From an uncultured Flavobacteriales bacterium (lineage in GTDB: Bacteria > Bacteroidota > Bacteroidia > UBA10329), in assembly GCA_937900875.1 (NCBI GenBank), contig CALCGD010000083.1, forward strand, positions 1 through 48,822: a stretch of DNA of 48,822 nt, read 5' to 3'. The position numbers and the translations under genes are program-made. How positions within the stretch are numbered: the first letter of the stretch is position 1; every line of letters begins with the position of its first letter. The notes under the pieces are model-generated. The model did no database searches and had not been told where the DNA came from. It saw only the letters and a list, made by a program, of their open reading frames with translations. Positions 8,609 to 18,628 of the stretch are shown piece after piece.

Positions 8609-10233
8609 GCTGTTTCTTTTTTCATCTTTTCTCGATCCTTCAAAACCTTGTCTACAATCTTATCTGTTAACCAGAAATTGGATGTGACATGTGCTGCAGT
8701 AAGCAGTCCGCTCATAAGCGCACCGCCAATTCCAACGGTAACGATATCCTGTCCTGTTAGGTAGAGATTTTTGATAGATGTTTTAGGCCGAAGATCTTTC
8801 ATTCTGAAACGGGCAGGGGAGTGGTCTAAACCGTAAATCTCGCCATGCTCATAATTCACGAAATGCTTGGTTGAAAGTGGCGTAGAAAGCTCATAATAAT
8901 CAATCTTCCCTTCCAATTGAGGGAACTGCTTGTAAAGTTCTTTTAGCAATCGCTGTGAGAATTCCTCTTTGTACGCTTCGTACTCTTCGCCACGGTGTTT
9001 CCAGCGCTCATCTTCCCACTTGGCAAACCATTCGTAAGGCGCCAGCGTAATCATTTCGATGGTGCTCTTTCCTGGATAACGCTCTTCCCATTCGGGGTCT
9101 TTAAGCGAAGGAAACGAGATGTAAGTAACTGGAAATGGCTTGCTTTTATCCGCCATGTATTCTTTTACGCCACGGTCGTGATCGTTATGCGGATACACCC
9201 AATAATTGGTGCTTCCAATGCCGAGTTCGCGCAAATCTTGCTTCAATCCGATATAAAGACAAACGTGCGACACGGATGGAGGAACGCCTTTTTCGGGTTT
9301 GAAGCCAATCGCATCCTGAACGTCTTGATCAAGCAGTCTTCCGAATGTGTTTAGATAACCAGCGCCACTTACAATCATTGGAGCATTAACTGTAGAACCG
9401 TCTTCCATCAGAACGCCAGTCGCTTTTCCGTTCTCAACAATAATCTTCTCAACTCCTGCACGAACGGCAACTGCGCCACCTGCTTTTTCAATTACAGGAA
9501 TAATGGTTTCTGCAATTCTTTGACAACCACCAACGGGAAATGCACCGCCTTTCCAATAGTGTTTGTTCACCACCGATTGAATGGCAAAACTGCTTTCTCC
9601 AGGAGGCATTCCGTGGTCGCCATACTGGCCAGCCAACACGCCTTTAAGTTCCTTGTTGTCCGTTATTTTGTCCAAAACCTCCGAAGTTGTTTTGTCAGAC
9701 CACTCGTAATATTTCTTGGTTAAAAGTCCACCAACAAGCTTGCTTAAAATGGTTGGCAACGCTCGTTCTTGAAAGAATTTTCTATTTGAAGAAGTTGCTT
9801 TATAAACGGTTTCAATGTATTTGTCAATAGCGGCTTCCTCACCAGGAAAACGCTCATAAAGCATTTCAATAAAGTTCTCTTTACCCGATTTGAAATCGTA
9901 CGAATTATCGCCAAGAATAACGCGGTCGTAAACCTCGTCCATTTCCTTCCATTTCAGCTTATAATCCGATATGTAGTCGAACAAAATAGACATGAAGGTG
10001 AACTCCTTGTGAACATCTCCAACGTAGTGAATTCCTACATCCCATTCGTATTCTTTACGCTTAAAAATGTGCGTAAATCCGCCTGGAACGTAGTGCTTTT
10101 CTAACAACAATACTTTCTTGCCTTGTTGCGCCATAATAGACCCAAAAGTCATGGCGCCAAGACCCGAACCGATAACGATGGCATCATAACCATCTTTCTT
10201 TTCAAGTCGTTTCCAAGGTGTTCCTACTGCCAT
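8605..10233 (-). CDS. RetSat/CrtI-like FAD-dependent oxidoreductase (carotenoid/retinol saturase type)
   Basis: YDAIVIGSGLGAMTFGSIMAQQGKKVLLLEKHYVPGGFTHIFKRKEYEWDVGIHYVGDV; C-terminal LYLTGQDIVTVGIGGALMSGLLTA. Confidence 0.88.
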   Translation of the reverse strand: MAVGTPWKRLEKKDGYDAIVIGSGLGAMTFGSIMAQQGKKVLLLEKHYVPGGFTHIFKRKEYEWDVGIHYVGDVHKEFTFMSILFDYISDYKLKWKEMDEVYDRVILGDNSYDFKSGKENFIEMLYERFPGEEAAIDKYIETVYKATSSNRKFFQERALPTILSKLVGGLLTKKYYEWSDKTTSEVLDKITDNKELKGVLAGQYGDHGMPPGESSFAIQSVVNKHYWKGGAFPVGGCQRIAETIIPVIEKAGGAVAVRAGVEKIIVENGKATGVLMEDGSTVNAPMIVSGAGYLNTFGRLLDQDVQDAIGFKPEKGVPPSVSHVCLYIGLKQDLRELGIGSTNYWVYPHNDHDRGVKEYMADKSKPFPVTYISFPSLKDPEWEERYPGKSTIEMITLAPYEWFAKWEDERWKHRGEEYEAYKEEFSQRLLKELYKQFPQLEGKIDYYELSTPLSTKHFVNYEHGEIYGLDHSPARFRMKDLRPKTSIKNLYLTGQDIVTVGIGGALMSGLLTAAHVTSNFWLTDKIVDKVLKDREKMKKETA

Positions 10234-10248
10234 ATTATTCTGTGGTTT

Positions 10249-11106
10249 TTATGCTGGAAAAACTTGTCCAACCAATTCCTCGCTCTTTTTCCAAAGCGCC
10301 TTTGCATTTTCTGGGTCTTGAGATGGCTTATTACTCCATTCCTGCTTGCTTCTCACCCAATAATGCCCTGTTACACCTTCTGCTTCTGGCGATGAAGCCA
10401 AATGGATAGAAGTTGCGGCACCTTTCTCAACCGTAATCATGAACGGTTTCATTACAATCCAACCAAGCTTTGTAAACCAGTTGGCATTTTTCTCGGCTAT
10501 TTCGGTTCGTACTCCTCCAGGATGAACTGCGTTAACCGTAATGCCATCTTTTTCGAGTCGTTTTGCAAGCTCTTTTGTGAAGAGAATGTTGCAGTATTTG
10601 CTTCGCGAATAGGCTTTCCAGCCACCATATTCGTCTTTCTCGTAATTGATATCATCCAAGTTTAATTCACGCGTAGACTTGTGCGCAATAGAGGATAAAT
10701 TGACGATGCGAGCTTTTCCTGCTGCCTTGATGTTATCGAGGATCAAATTTGTCAAGAGAAAATGACCAATGTGATTGGTTCCGAATTGCATTTCCAGTCC
10801 ATCTCCGGTTAGTTGCAATTCTGAAACGTAGCAGCCAGCATTGTTCACCAACACATCGATTTGCGGACATTTAGACTTCAGTTCCTCAGCCGCTTTACGA
10901 ACGGACTTCTGAGAACTCAAATCCACAAGAACGTAGCTCACAGCCTCGTTTCCTGAAGCTGATTTTATTTCAGCAATCGCAGTTTTCGCCTTGTCTTCAG
11001 AACGTGAAGTGATTACTATCTCCGCTCCTTTTTTCGCTAATGCGATGGCTGTGGCCTTACCGATTCCAGCATTTCCGCCAGTAATTACAACTGTTTTTCC
11101 CTTCAT
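10249..11106 (-). CDS. Short-chain dehydrogenase/reductase, retinol-dehydrogenase-like
   Basis: TGGNAGIGKA cofactor motif; NNAG; active-site YSRSKYCN; FGTNHIGHFLLTNLI. Confidence 0.9.
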   Translation of the reverse strand: MKGKTVVITGGNAGIGKATAIALAKKGAEIVITSRSEDKAKTAIAEIKSASGNEAVSYVLVDLSSQKSVRKAAEELKSKCPQIDVLVNNAGCYVSELQLTGDGLEMQFGTNHIGHFLLTNLILDNIKAAGKARIVNLSSIAHKSTRELNLDDINYEKDEYGGWKAYSRSKYCNILFTKELAKRLEKDGITVNAVHPGGVRTEIAEKNANWFTKLGWIVMKPFMITVEKGAATSIHLASSPEAEGVTGHYWVRSKQEWSNKPSQDPENAKALWKKSEELVGQVFPA

Positions 11107-12593
11107 TATTTGTTAATCGAAAGCATGTATTCAGCAACGGCTAACCGGGTTTCTTCCGTCAGGTAATTCTGAGGAGGCATTTCTGGGAAATCCTCTCTTT
11201 TACGAATCGGTGCATTGATGTAGTCTGCAATTCCTTGCGGATTGTCTTTGTAAAGTGCTTGAATAATCTGTGTTGGAGGTCCAATCATACGAACATCATA
11301 AGCATGGCACCCAGAACAAACCCCGTAGAAAGCCAATTTCCCTTTCTCATCTTGTTCAATTACGCGTGGTGCAACTGGCTCGCTAAGTAGGTATGATTTT
11401 ACATCATCTGTGCTTTCCAATTCGCAGGAAGCATAACCGTCTAATCCCCAAGTACGATACATGTCTCGGTTGCGAATGCAGCTTCCAACTCCGCCACCGT
11501 TGGCTAAAATATCTGGCCCTTTGTCATCAAACTGAGTTGCCATTGCGGCTTTAATATCAGCTACAGGGTTATTTCCATTGTTGTACATCACGTTATCCAA
11601 GATTACAACGCGATCTGGGTTTGGTTCGGCATCTGGGTCTTTAGAAAGCTGAGAACCGAAACTGAGGTCGGTAATAGCGATGCCCGTATTGTCATTTCCT
11701 GTAATAATATTGTTCTCAATAATCACATCATCGGCAGCCATTACAATGATGCCTGTTCCAGCAGGTAGGAGAGAGATAATGGCTCCTGGTTTTCCGAAAT
11801 TTGGGAGGTTGTTGTCCACCACAAAATTGTCGCGAATAATTACGTCATAACAGGTTTTGATAGGAAGCCCTGGCGTGATGAATGCTAGAATTCCGCCTGT
11901 GTTATTGTGGGTGTAGTTATTCTCAACCAAGCAGTGACGCGAGTTTTCAATTTCAATTCCTGCTACGCTTTCAAACACCTCGTTGTGGCGCACATCAATG
12001 TTGTCGCACATACCAACGTAAATGGCAGCATCGGCAATTCCTTGAAGCACATTGTGTTCAATCAGGCCGTTTTTTCCAAACTCTGGGAAGATGCCGTAAA
12101 CTCCCGATTCAATAATCCAGTTGTTTCGAATCAGGAAGTTGTTTCCCGCTTGCCCCATGATACCGTTCCCTTTGTATTGAACGATTTTGAAGTTTTCAAT
12201 CAGAATGTTTGAACCTGAGTAAAGAATCGCATCGTTTAGGACAGGCTCACCATCCTTGCTGCCATCCATTGTTGGCCAATTCCCTTTCTGAATTACCCCT
12301 TGTAGACTGATGTTGTCTTTATCGATATAAACCGTTTCGTGATATGTGCCTGGGAACACCCGAATCAAATCGCCAGGATTAGCCTTACCCACTGCATCTT
12401 GAATGGATTCTCCATCCCTCACTTCTATCACTGTTTTTTCTGAAAGGTCAACCGCCATGGAACCATCGCCACCTTCAAAAAATGTTGGTGGCGGAGCTGC
12501 TGGACCCGAAGCAGAGAACTTCACCTTTCCAATATAAAGTCCAGCGGCAAAAACAATGGCGCTCACAATTATTAAGACTAGAAACTTTTTCAT
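11106..12593 (-). CDS. Parallel beta-helix (pectate-lyase-like) protein with C-terminal c-type cytochrome domain
   Basis: N-terminal membrane anchor; repeated N-rich beta-helix rungs (NILIENFKIVQYKGNGIMGQAGNNFLIRNNWIIE...); C-terminal CSGCH heme motif. Confidence 0.88.
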   Translation of the reverse strand: MKKFLVLIIVSAIVFAAGLYIGKVKFSASGPAAPPPTFFEGGDGSMAVDLSEKTVIEVRDGESIQDAVGKANPGDLIRVFPGTYHETVYIDKDNISLQGVIQKGNWPTMDGSKDGEPVLNDAILYSGSNILIENFKIVQYKGNGIMGQAGNNFLIRNNWIIESGVYGIFPEFGKNGLIEHNVLQGIADAAIYVGMCDNIDVRHNEVFESVAGIEIENSRHCLVENNYTHNNTGGILAFITPGLPIKTCYDVIIRDNFVVDNNLPNFGKPGAIISLLPAGTGIIVMAADDVIIENNIITGNDNTGIAITDLSFGSQLSKDPDAEPNPDRVVILDNVMYNNGNNPVADIKAAMATQFDDKGPDILANGGGVGSCIRNRDMYRTWGLDGYASCELESTDDVKSYLLSEPVAPRVIEQDEKGKLAFYGVCSGCHAYDVRMIGPPTQIIQALYKDNPQGIADYINAPIRKREDFPEMPPQNYLTEETRLAVAEYMLSINK

Positions 12594-12626
12594 ACTAACG
12601 GAGTGGAATTAGGGGTTGAAAATTGA

Positions 12627-13823
12627 TTAAGGCTTTGAAGGTAATCGATCTGGACGTTTTGGCATAAAACTTTCGTCTGTCAATGTTTGCAGGAAATCTA
12701 CCAGTCTGTCAAGTTCAGTATCCGATAAATTTGGTTCCCAAATATGCCAATGCAAGTAGAGATTTTCACCTTCGGGAACAGCATGGCCGCGCCCTTTGGT
12801 ATAAAACTCAACGGTTTCTCTGAGCGTTTTGAATCTGCCCGAATGCATGTATGGTGCTGTGAGCGCTACATTTCGCAGACTCGGGATTTTGAATGCGCCA
12901 CGGAGTGAGCCATCCTTGTAAGGAACTTCGGCTCCAGGATCTAAAGGTCTTCCATCTGGTTCGGGTGTTCCCAGAACCGCTAACTGTTGATTGGTGAAAA
13001 GCGGAGGAGTGTGGCACTCAGCACATCGCGCCACAAACGAACGAAAAACATTCATCCCTTCGATCTCATCCTTGTTCAAGGCGCCATGAAAACCGTGTGC
13101 ATATTGGTCATAACGGCTGTTGAGCGAAATGAGCGAACTTTCAAATGCAGCCAACGCCAGATAGACCTGTTCGAGTTCAATTTCCGTTTTGTCCTTATTT
13201 GGAAACGCCTCTTGGAACATCTTCCTGTAGGCAGGAATAGAGTTTATGGTTTCGTGAAGTTGATCTGGAGTGGTTCCCATTTCATCTTCTGAGAAAAGCG
13301 GCCCTTGCATTTGCGACTCGAGTGTAGAATCTCGTCCATCCCAAAAGAAAAGCTGTAGAAACGCAACATTCCAAAGGCTTGGCGCTCCGCGTTTTATGGG
13401 TTCTCCCAAAATCCCAATACTTCTGTCTAAGCCATCGCCAAAACCTTTTTCGGGCTGATGGCAGGTGGCGCAACTAATGGTTCCGTCTTTAGATAGAATT
13501 GGATCGAAAAAGAGATAACGACCAAGGTCAATTTGTTGTGGTGTAAATCCATCTCTAACCCGTGGAAGCGCGGTTTTTAATCCGCCAACACCCTTGTCCG
13601 TTAACGAAGCATACTGCTGATAAAGAGAACGTAATTTGCAAACACCATCATCAGTCAATTCAAACCCGGGAGGACAGCTGTTACACAGTTCAAAATCTCC
13701 AGATGATTCGGAAATTACGTTTTGAAAACCGTCTTTATTGGTTGGTTCTAGTTCTTTTTCGCAGGAAATAAGGCCAGCAATAATGGCCAGGGTTATACTG
13801 ATTCCTGCAAACGTTTTTCTCAT
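12627..13823 (-). CDS. Di-heme cytochrome c peroxidase / MauG-family lipoprotein
   Basis: Lipobox GLISCEKE; heme motifs CATCHQ and CAECHT; FFDPILSKDGTISCATCHQPEKGFGDGL; APYMHSGRFKTLRETVEFY. Confidence 0.93.
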   Translation of the reverse strand: MRKTFAGISITLAIIAGLISCEKELEPTNKDGFQNVISESSGDFELCNSCPPGFELTDDGVCKLRSLYQQYASLTDKGVGGLKTALPRVRDGFTPQQIDLGRYLFFDPILSKDGTISCATCHQPEKGFGDGLDRSIGILGEPIKRGAPSLWNVAFLQLFFWDGRDSTLESQMQGPLFSEDEMGTTPDQLHETINSIPAYRKMFQEAFPNKDKTEIELEQVYLALAAFESSLISLNSRYDQYAHGFHGALNKDEIEGMNVFRSFVARCAECHTPPLFTNQQLAVLGTPEPDGRPLDPGAEVPYKDGSLRGAFKIPSLRNVALTAPYMHSGRFKTLRETVEFYTKGRGHAVPEGENLYLHWHIWEPNLSDTELDRLVDFLQTLTDESFMPKRPDRLPSKP

Positions 13824-14512
13824 TCAGGCTGTAGCGAATTGATGTACGCAATAACGTCTTTTACGGTCTGGTCATCAGGAATTGCGGTAGCTATTTGTTG
13901 CATTTGCGCACCGTAAGTGTCGTCTTGTTCGGTACCTCGAATGCCTTTGCGGAAATTGTTGATTTGGCGCTCTAAATACCAGTCTTGCATGCCTGCTAAT
14001 CGAGGTGAGAAAAGGGCTTCAATTCCTATAGCTCCCGTTCCGTGACAAGCGCCACAAATCATGTTGTAATAATTCTTTCCATTCTCCACATTTCCACCTT
14101 CTAGGGTGATTTCTGGCTTTGTTGAAGGCATTGTTTTGATGTATGCGATTACATCATTAATGGCATCACTGTCTAGTGTTTTGGCAAACGTTGCCATTTG
14201 GGCACCGAAGGCATCTTCAGCATGAGCACCTCGCTTGTTGGTTCTGAAATTTTGAAGCTGTTGCTTCAGGTAATAAGGTTCTTGGTCAGCCAAAGCTGGT
14301 GCTCCTAAAGCAAGCATTCCCTCCGCTTTTTGTCCGTGGCAGGTAGCGCACGTGATGTAAAGCGATTTTCCTTTTGTTGCGTTGCCGGTAATTGCAGTTT
14401 TCTCGGCTACAACTGGTTCCTTTTCTCCAGTTTTCTCTTCAGGAGAGGAGCCGCAACCAATCGCCATCAATATTGAGGTTACAGCGGCAATTAATCGTAT
14501 GTGTTTGAGCAT
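13820..14512 (-). CDS. Di-heme c4-like cytochrome c lipoprotein
   Basis: Lipobox MAIGCGSS; CATCHGQ and CGACHGTG; internally duplicated. Confidence 0.92.
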   Translation of the reverse strand: MLKHIRLIAAVTSILMAIGCGSSPEEKTGEKEPVVAEKTAITGNATKGKSLYITCATCHGQKAEGMLALGAPALADQEPYYLKQQLQNFRTNKRGAHAEDAFGAQMATFAKTLDSDAINDVIAYIKTMPSTKPEITLEGGNVENGKNYYNMICGACHGTGAIGIEALFSPRLAGMQDWYLERQINNFRKGIRGTEQDDTYGAQMQQIATAIPDDQTVKDVIAYINSLQPE

Positions 14513-14571
14513 GGTTTGGTGTTGAACTGCGAAGATGAGGAATTGTTGCTACTATTCAAGACCAAGGGGTA

Positions 14572-15261
14572 TTAATAGTACGTAGGCTTTCTGGTTTGTA
14601 AGGTGTGTATGTAGGTAATCACATCATCAATGGCTTGATCATCCGGAATCTGCTTTAACATCTCTAGCATTTTAGCACCTGTTGTGTCGCCTTCTGAAAC
14701 TCCCCTTATACCATCACGGAAATGCCTAATCTGCGCAGTCATGTAGTAATCTTGAATGCCAAGAAGATTTGGAGATAGGTAAGCTTCAATTCCTTTAGCA
14801 TCTATACCGTGGCACGTAGCGCATACTTCATTGTAATAATGCTTGCCGTTCTCCACATCACCATAAATGGTTTGGTCGGTTTGCAAACGGGGCAAAAGTT
14901 TGATGTAGGCGATAATGATTTCTAGTTGCTCGTCCGTCTCAATCATCTTGGCTTGCAATGCCATAACAGACCCCAGCGTATCGTGAGGATGCGCCCCCCG
15001 TTTTCCAGAGAGAAAATTATTGAGTTGTTGGCGCAAGTACCATGTTTCTTGATTAGCCAACGCAGGAGCGTTAAATGCTTTTACTCCTTCGGCATTATGC
15101 CCGTGACATACCGCGCATTTTGTGAAAAGAACCTTTGCTTCTGCAAGCTTTTCTTGACTCAGTTGGATACTGTTGTTTACCGTCTTGGTTTCTTCGGGAT
15201 TAGAACAACTAGCGAAAATTAGAATGGAAAGAGCTACGAGAAGAATTGATTGGTATGACAT
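14572..15261 (-). CDS. Di-heme c4-like cytochrome c lipoprotein (paralog of 13820..14512)
   Basis: Lipobox FASCSNPE; CAVCHGHN and CATCHGID; alignable along its length with the downstream gene. Confidence 0.92.
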   Translation of the reverse strand: MSYQSILLVALSILIFASCSNPEETKTVNNSIQLSQEKLAEAKVLFTKCAVCHGHNAEGVKAFNAPALANQETWYLRQQLNNFLSGKRGAHPHDTLGSVMALQAKMIETDEQLEIIIAYIKLLPRLQTDQTIYGDVENGKHYYNEVCATCHGIDAKGIEAYLSPNLLGIQDYYMTAQIRHFRDGIRGVSEGDTTGAKMLEMLKQIPDDQAIDDVITYIHTLQTRKPTYY

Positions 15262-15290
15262 AATGCAAAGTTAGCACGCAGCTTAAATAA

Positions 15291-16493
15291 TTAGTAGGTC
15301 ATACCAACTGGCAGCCCTTCAATTCTAAGCACGGTAACCCCATGTTTTGGAACTTCAAATGTCAAATTTTCCGAAGGAATATTCGTTTTTGTCCAAAGAT
15401 TACGCATCGTGAATGCCGCATTCGGGTCAATTCCTACGCTTTTCAAATCAAGTTCAATTGTTTTTGAACTACCTGATCGATTTAGCAATACGACTGCTAC
15501 GATTCCGCTTTTTAATGAACCTAGTGGCTTTGCCCAAATCTCTTGTTTGCCGTAAGTAGCCAGTTTTCGTGCTTGGTACGCCAAGGAATCTTGGTTCAAT
15601 GCAATCACCTCCTTGTTGGTAAGAATTTCTATTGTCTGCTGGCTCATCTCTCGTAGATCGTTTCCAGCCAAAAGCGGGGAGTTGAGCATGCACCACATGG
15701 TAAAATGAGTTTTGTCTTCGTCATACGTCATACCGCGCCCAACCTGCAACATGTCCATATCATTGAAATGACCTGCAGAACTGTATTCCCATAAATCCGT
15801 GTTCAAATCAAGAATGTGCATCACTGAAGAAAAAGTGGGGCGAATGTCTCCTGAAATCCGCCACGAATCTGCCACATCTAGTGCCCATTCTCCGGGAAAT
15901 TTCCAGCGGCAAATGTTGTAAAGAACATCAGGTCGAATGCTGCGAATGTGTTTTCCGATTTCGGTATATCGCTGTTGGTCGTCCAACTTCATGCCTCTAC
16001 CTCCACACCAGTCTATTTTGATGAAATCGTAGTCCCAATCTAGTAGTAGCAGCGTCAAATCGCTCGCGTCATAACCATACAGTCCAACACCTTTGCCAAA
16101 TTTATCATGCTGCGAAATGGACGCACAAGTGTTGTTGCCTGCATCCGAATAAATACCTGCTTTAAGACCTTTTGAATGAATGTATTCGGCTAAGATTTTC
16201 ATTCCAGTTGGAAACTTTTCTGGATGGGGCAAAAGGTTCCCGCTGCTATCCCTACCGCCAAAATAACCGTCATCAATATTGATGAAAGTGTACCCAGCGT
16301 CTTGCATGCCAGATGAGACCATGGCATCTGCTTGTCCACGAATCATCTGTTCGTCAATGTCAATATGGAAATGATTCCAACTGGACCAGCCCATAATTGG
16401 GACTTTTGGACGATTGTCCTCCTGTCCAAAAAGGGCTGTACTTGTTAATACCAGAACCGAAATGACAAAAATGTATGTGGTTCGGCTCATCAT
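15291..16493 (-). CDS. Glycoside hydrolase family 27-like alpha-galactosidase
   Basis: PIMGWSSWNHFHIDIDE, YTFINIDDGYF, YDFIKIDWCGG; start revised to MMSRTTYIFVISVLVLTSTALFGQ (16493), a signal peptide, from the longer ORF 15291..16568. Confidence 0.9.
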   Translation of the reverse strand: MMSRTTYIFVISVLVLTSTALFGQEDNRPKVPIMGWSSWNHFHIDIDEQMIRGQADAMVSSGMQDAGYTFINIDDGYFGGRDSSGNLLPHPEKFPTGMKILAEYIHSKGLKAGIYSDAGNNTCASISQHDKFGKGVGLYGYDASDLTLLLLDWDYDFIKIDWCGGRGMKLDDQQRYTEIGKHIRSIRPDVLYNICRWKFPGEWALDVADSWRISGDIRPTFSSVMHILDLNTDLWEYSSAGHFNDMDMLQVGRGMTYDEDKTHFTMWCMLNSPLLAGNDLREMSQQTIEILTNKEVIALNQDSLAYQARKLATYGKQEIWAKPLGSLKSGIVAVVLLNRSGSSKTIELDLKSVGIDPNAAFTMRNLWTKTNIPSENLTFEVPKHGVTVLRIEGLPVGMTY

Positions 16494-16497
16494 GGAT

Positions 16498-18627
16498 TTA
16501 CTGGTAGAATTTCTCTCCTGCTTTGGCCTTATCCACAATAATTTGCGGTGGTAAGAAACGCTCACCATGTTTCTCTGCCAGTCGGTTAAAGATGTCCACG
16601 GTTTCTTGCGCGCCTAGCGTGTCCATATAGCGGAATGGTCCACCACGGAAAGGAGGGAAGCCAAGTCCGAAAACGGCACCAACATCGCCATCCAACGGAT
16701 TGGCAATGATGCCTTCTTGAAGACAAAGAGCGGCTTCGCTTACCATGCTCATTCCGATGCGCTCATAGATTTCTTTGTCGTCAAACTTCTTGCGCGTTGA
16801 ACCGCCAAAGAAGTTGTAAACGTTATCATCGAGCTCACGCATGTTCTTGCCGTTCTCGTCATACTTGTAAAAGCCTTTCTTGTTCTTTCGACCGTAGTAT
16901 TCAGCTTCGTACATTTTGGTTATTCCATCCGAAGTTTTAACTCCCTTTCTGGTTGCGATAAAGTGCTCAATCAAATCTCCAGTCATGATGTGATAACCAA
17001 CATCAATTCCAACTTCATCCATTAGTGTAATTGGTCCAACAGGGAAACCGAATTTCTTCAATGCTTTATCGATTTGAAGTGCATCAGCACCTTCATCAAG
17101 CATATTCAATGCTTCGCCCATCAATGGTGCAAGAATTCTTGTGGTATAAAATCCAGGACCATCTTTTACAACAATCACTGTTTTTCCTTGTCGGACGCCT
17201 AAATCGTAGCATGTAGCTGTTACCCAATCAGCGGTTTGATCGGTAACCACAATTTCCAACAACGGCATTTTAGGAACTGGAGAGAAGTAGTGCATCCCAA
17301 TTACCTGCTCAGGTCGTTTGCTTGCTTTCGCGATTTCCGTAATCGGAAGAGCGGAGGTGTTAGAAGCGAAAATGGCATCCTTACTCAAGTGCTCTTCGCA
17401 CTCTTTCATCACCGTGTGCTTCACTTTCATGTCTTCAAAGACTGCTTCAATTAGCACATCAACCTTATCGAAATTATTGTAATCCAATTGTCCGTTTACA
17501 CGGTTCATCAAACGGTCGGCATCCAACTGGTTCATAGCTTTGCGCTGCACCTTTTTTCCGATGTCGCCCCAAATGGTTTTGCGGGCTTGAGTTAATGTTT
17601 CCTGCTTGATATCTTTCAGTAGAACACGCACATCTTTGGCGGCCGAAACCTGAGCAATTCCAGCGCCCATAAATCCTGCACCAACCATGGCCATTGTGTT
17701 GGTCTTTTTAGCCAACGCTGCCTGCGGGTTTTTCTTCTTATCTGTCATGGCGAAGAAAATGCCACGAAGTTGGAAGCTTTCAGGAGTAAGAATGAGTTTT
17801 TCGAAGCGTTTCACCTCTTCGGCATAGCCTTTTTTCTCGCCAGAACTCATTCCAATTCGGACACATTCCATAATCTCGTAAGGCGCAGGATAGTTGCCTT
17901 TTGTTTGGCGATCCACCATCTCTTTTGCCTTCTTGAAAATGATGTTCCGAGTAACCGGATTTCCTTCCAAGAACTTCTCCATTCCAGAGCGTTTATCTTC
18001 ACGCTTGAATGGTCGCTTAGCAATTTCATTTGCAAGAATAATGGCCGCATCTAGCAACGCTTCTTTGGTAGCAATACGATCAACCAATCCCATCTTTTTG
18101 GCAGGATAAGCGAACACATTCTTACCGGTAAGCATCATGTCCAATGCTTTCTGAATACCTACCAAACGTGGCAAACGCTGTGTACCGCCACCTCCAGGAA
18201 GCAGTCCAAGTTTAACCTCAGGCAAAGCCATGATTGTCTTTGGATTGTCGGAAGCCACACGCGCAGAACAGGCCAAAGCGATTTCTAACCCAGCACCCAT
18301 GCACGCACCGTTGATGGCGGCTACAATCGGCTTTTTGCTGTTTGCAATACGATCAAGAATTTGGTGGCCTTTTTCGGCAACTGGTTGCCAGTCGCCTTCT
18401 TTCTTCACATTGGCGAAAGCTTCGATATCAGCACCAGCAATAAAGTCCTTCTTGCGGCTAATCATTACCGCAGCACGCACTTCGCTGTCGTTCTCCAATT
18501 CATCCATCATTGGGTTGAACGTGTCAATCATATCAGGACCAATCTTGTTGATTTTTGAGTCTTGCTCGTCCATCCAAATGATGGCGATACCATCACGTTT
18601 TTCTATTTCAACGTACTTGTTCCTCAT
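16498..18627 (-). CDS. Bifunctional enoyl-CoA hydratase / 3-hydroxyacyl-CoA dehydrogenase (FadJ/FadB-like)
   Basis: IAGADIEAF, GACMGAGLEIALACSARVASDNPKTIMALPEVKLGLLPGGGGTQRLPRLVG; GAGFMGAGIAQ; HYFSPVPKMPLLEIV. Confidence 0.95.
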   Translation of the reverse strand: MRNKYVEIEKRDGIAIIWMDEQDSKINKIGPDMIDTFNPMMDELENDSEVRAAVMISRKKDFIAGADIEAFANVKKEGDWQPVAEKGHQILDRIANSKKPIVAAINGACMGAGLEIALACSARVASDNPKTIMALPEVKLGLLPGGGGTQRLPRLVGIQKALDMMLTGKNVFAYPAKKMGLVDRIATKEALLDAAIILANEIAKRPFKREDKRSGMEKFLEGNPVTRNIIFKKAKEMVDRQTKGNYPAPYEIMECVRIGMSSGEKKGYAEEVKRFEKLILTPESFQLRGIFFAMTDKKKNPQAALAKKTNTMAMVGAGFMGAGIAQVSAAKDVRVLLKDIKQETLTQARKTIWGDIGKKVQRKAMNQLDADRLMNRVNGQLDYNNFDKVDVLIEAVFEDMKVKHTVMKECEEHLSKDAIFASNTSALPITEIAKASKRPEQVIGMHYFSPVPKMPLLEIVVTDQTADWVTATCYDLGVRQGKTVIVVKDGPGFYTTRILAPLMGEALNMLDEGADALQIDKALKKFGFPVGPITLMDEVGIDVGYHIMTGDLIEHFIATRKGVKTSDGITKMYEAEYYGRKNKKGFYKYDENGKNMRELDDNVYNFFGGSTRKKFDDKEIYERIGMSMVSEAALCLQEGIIANPLDGDVGAVFGLGFPPFRGGPFRYMDTLGAQETVDIFNRLAEKHGERFLPPQIIVDKAKAGEKFYQ

Positions 18628-18628
18628 G

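Noticed and set aside
16494-16568. Longer GH27 N-terminus starting at 16568
   Set aside because: Overlaps the end of the FadJ-like gene; a clear signal peptide starts at 16493
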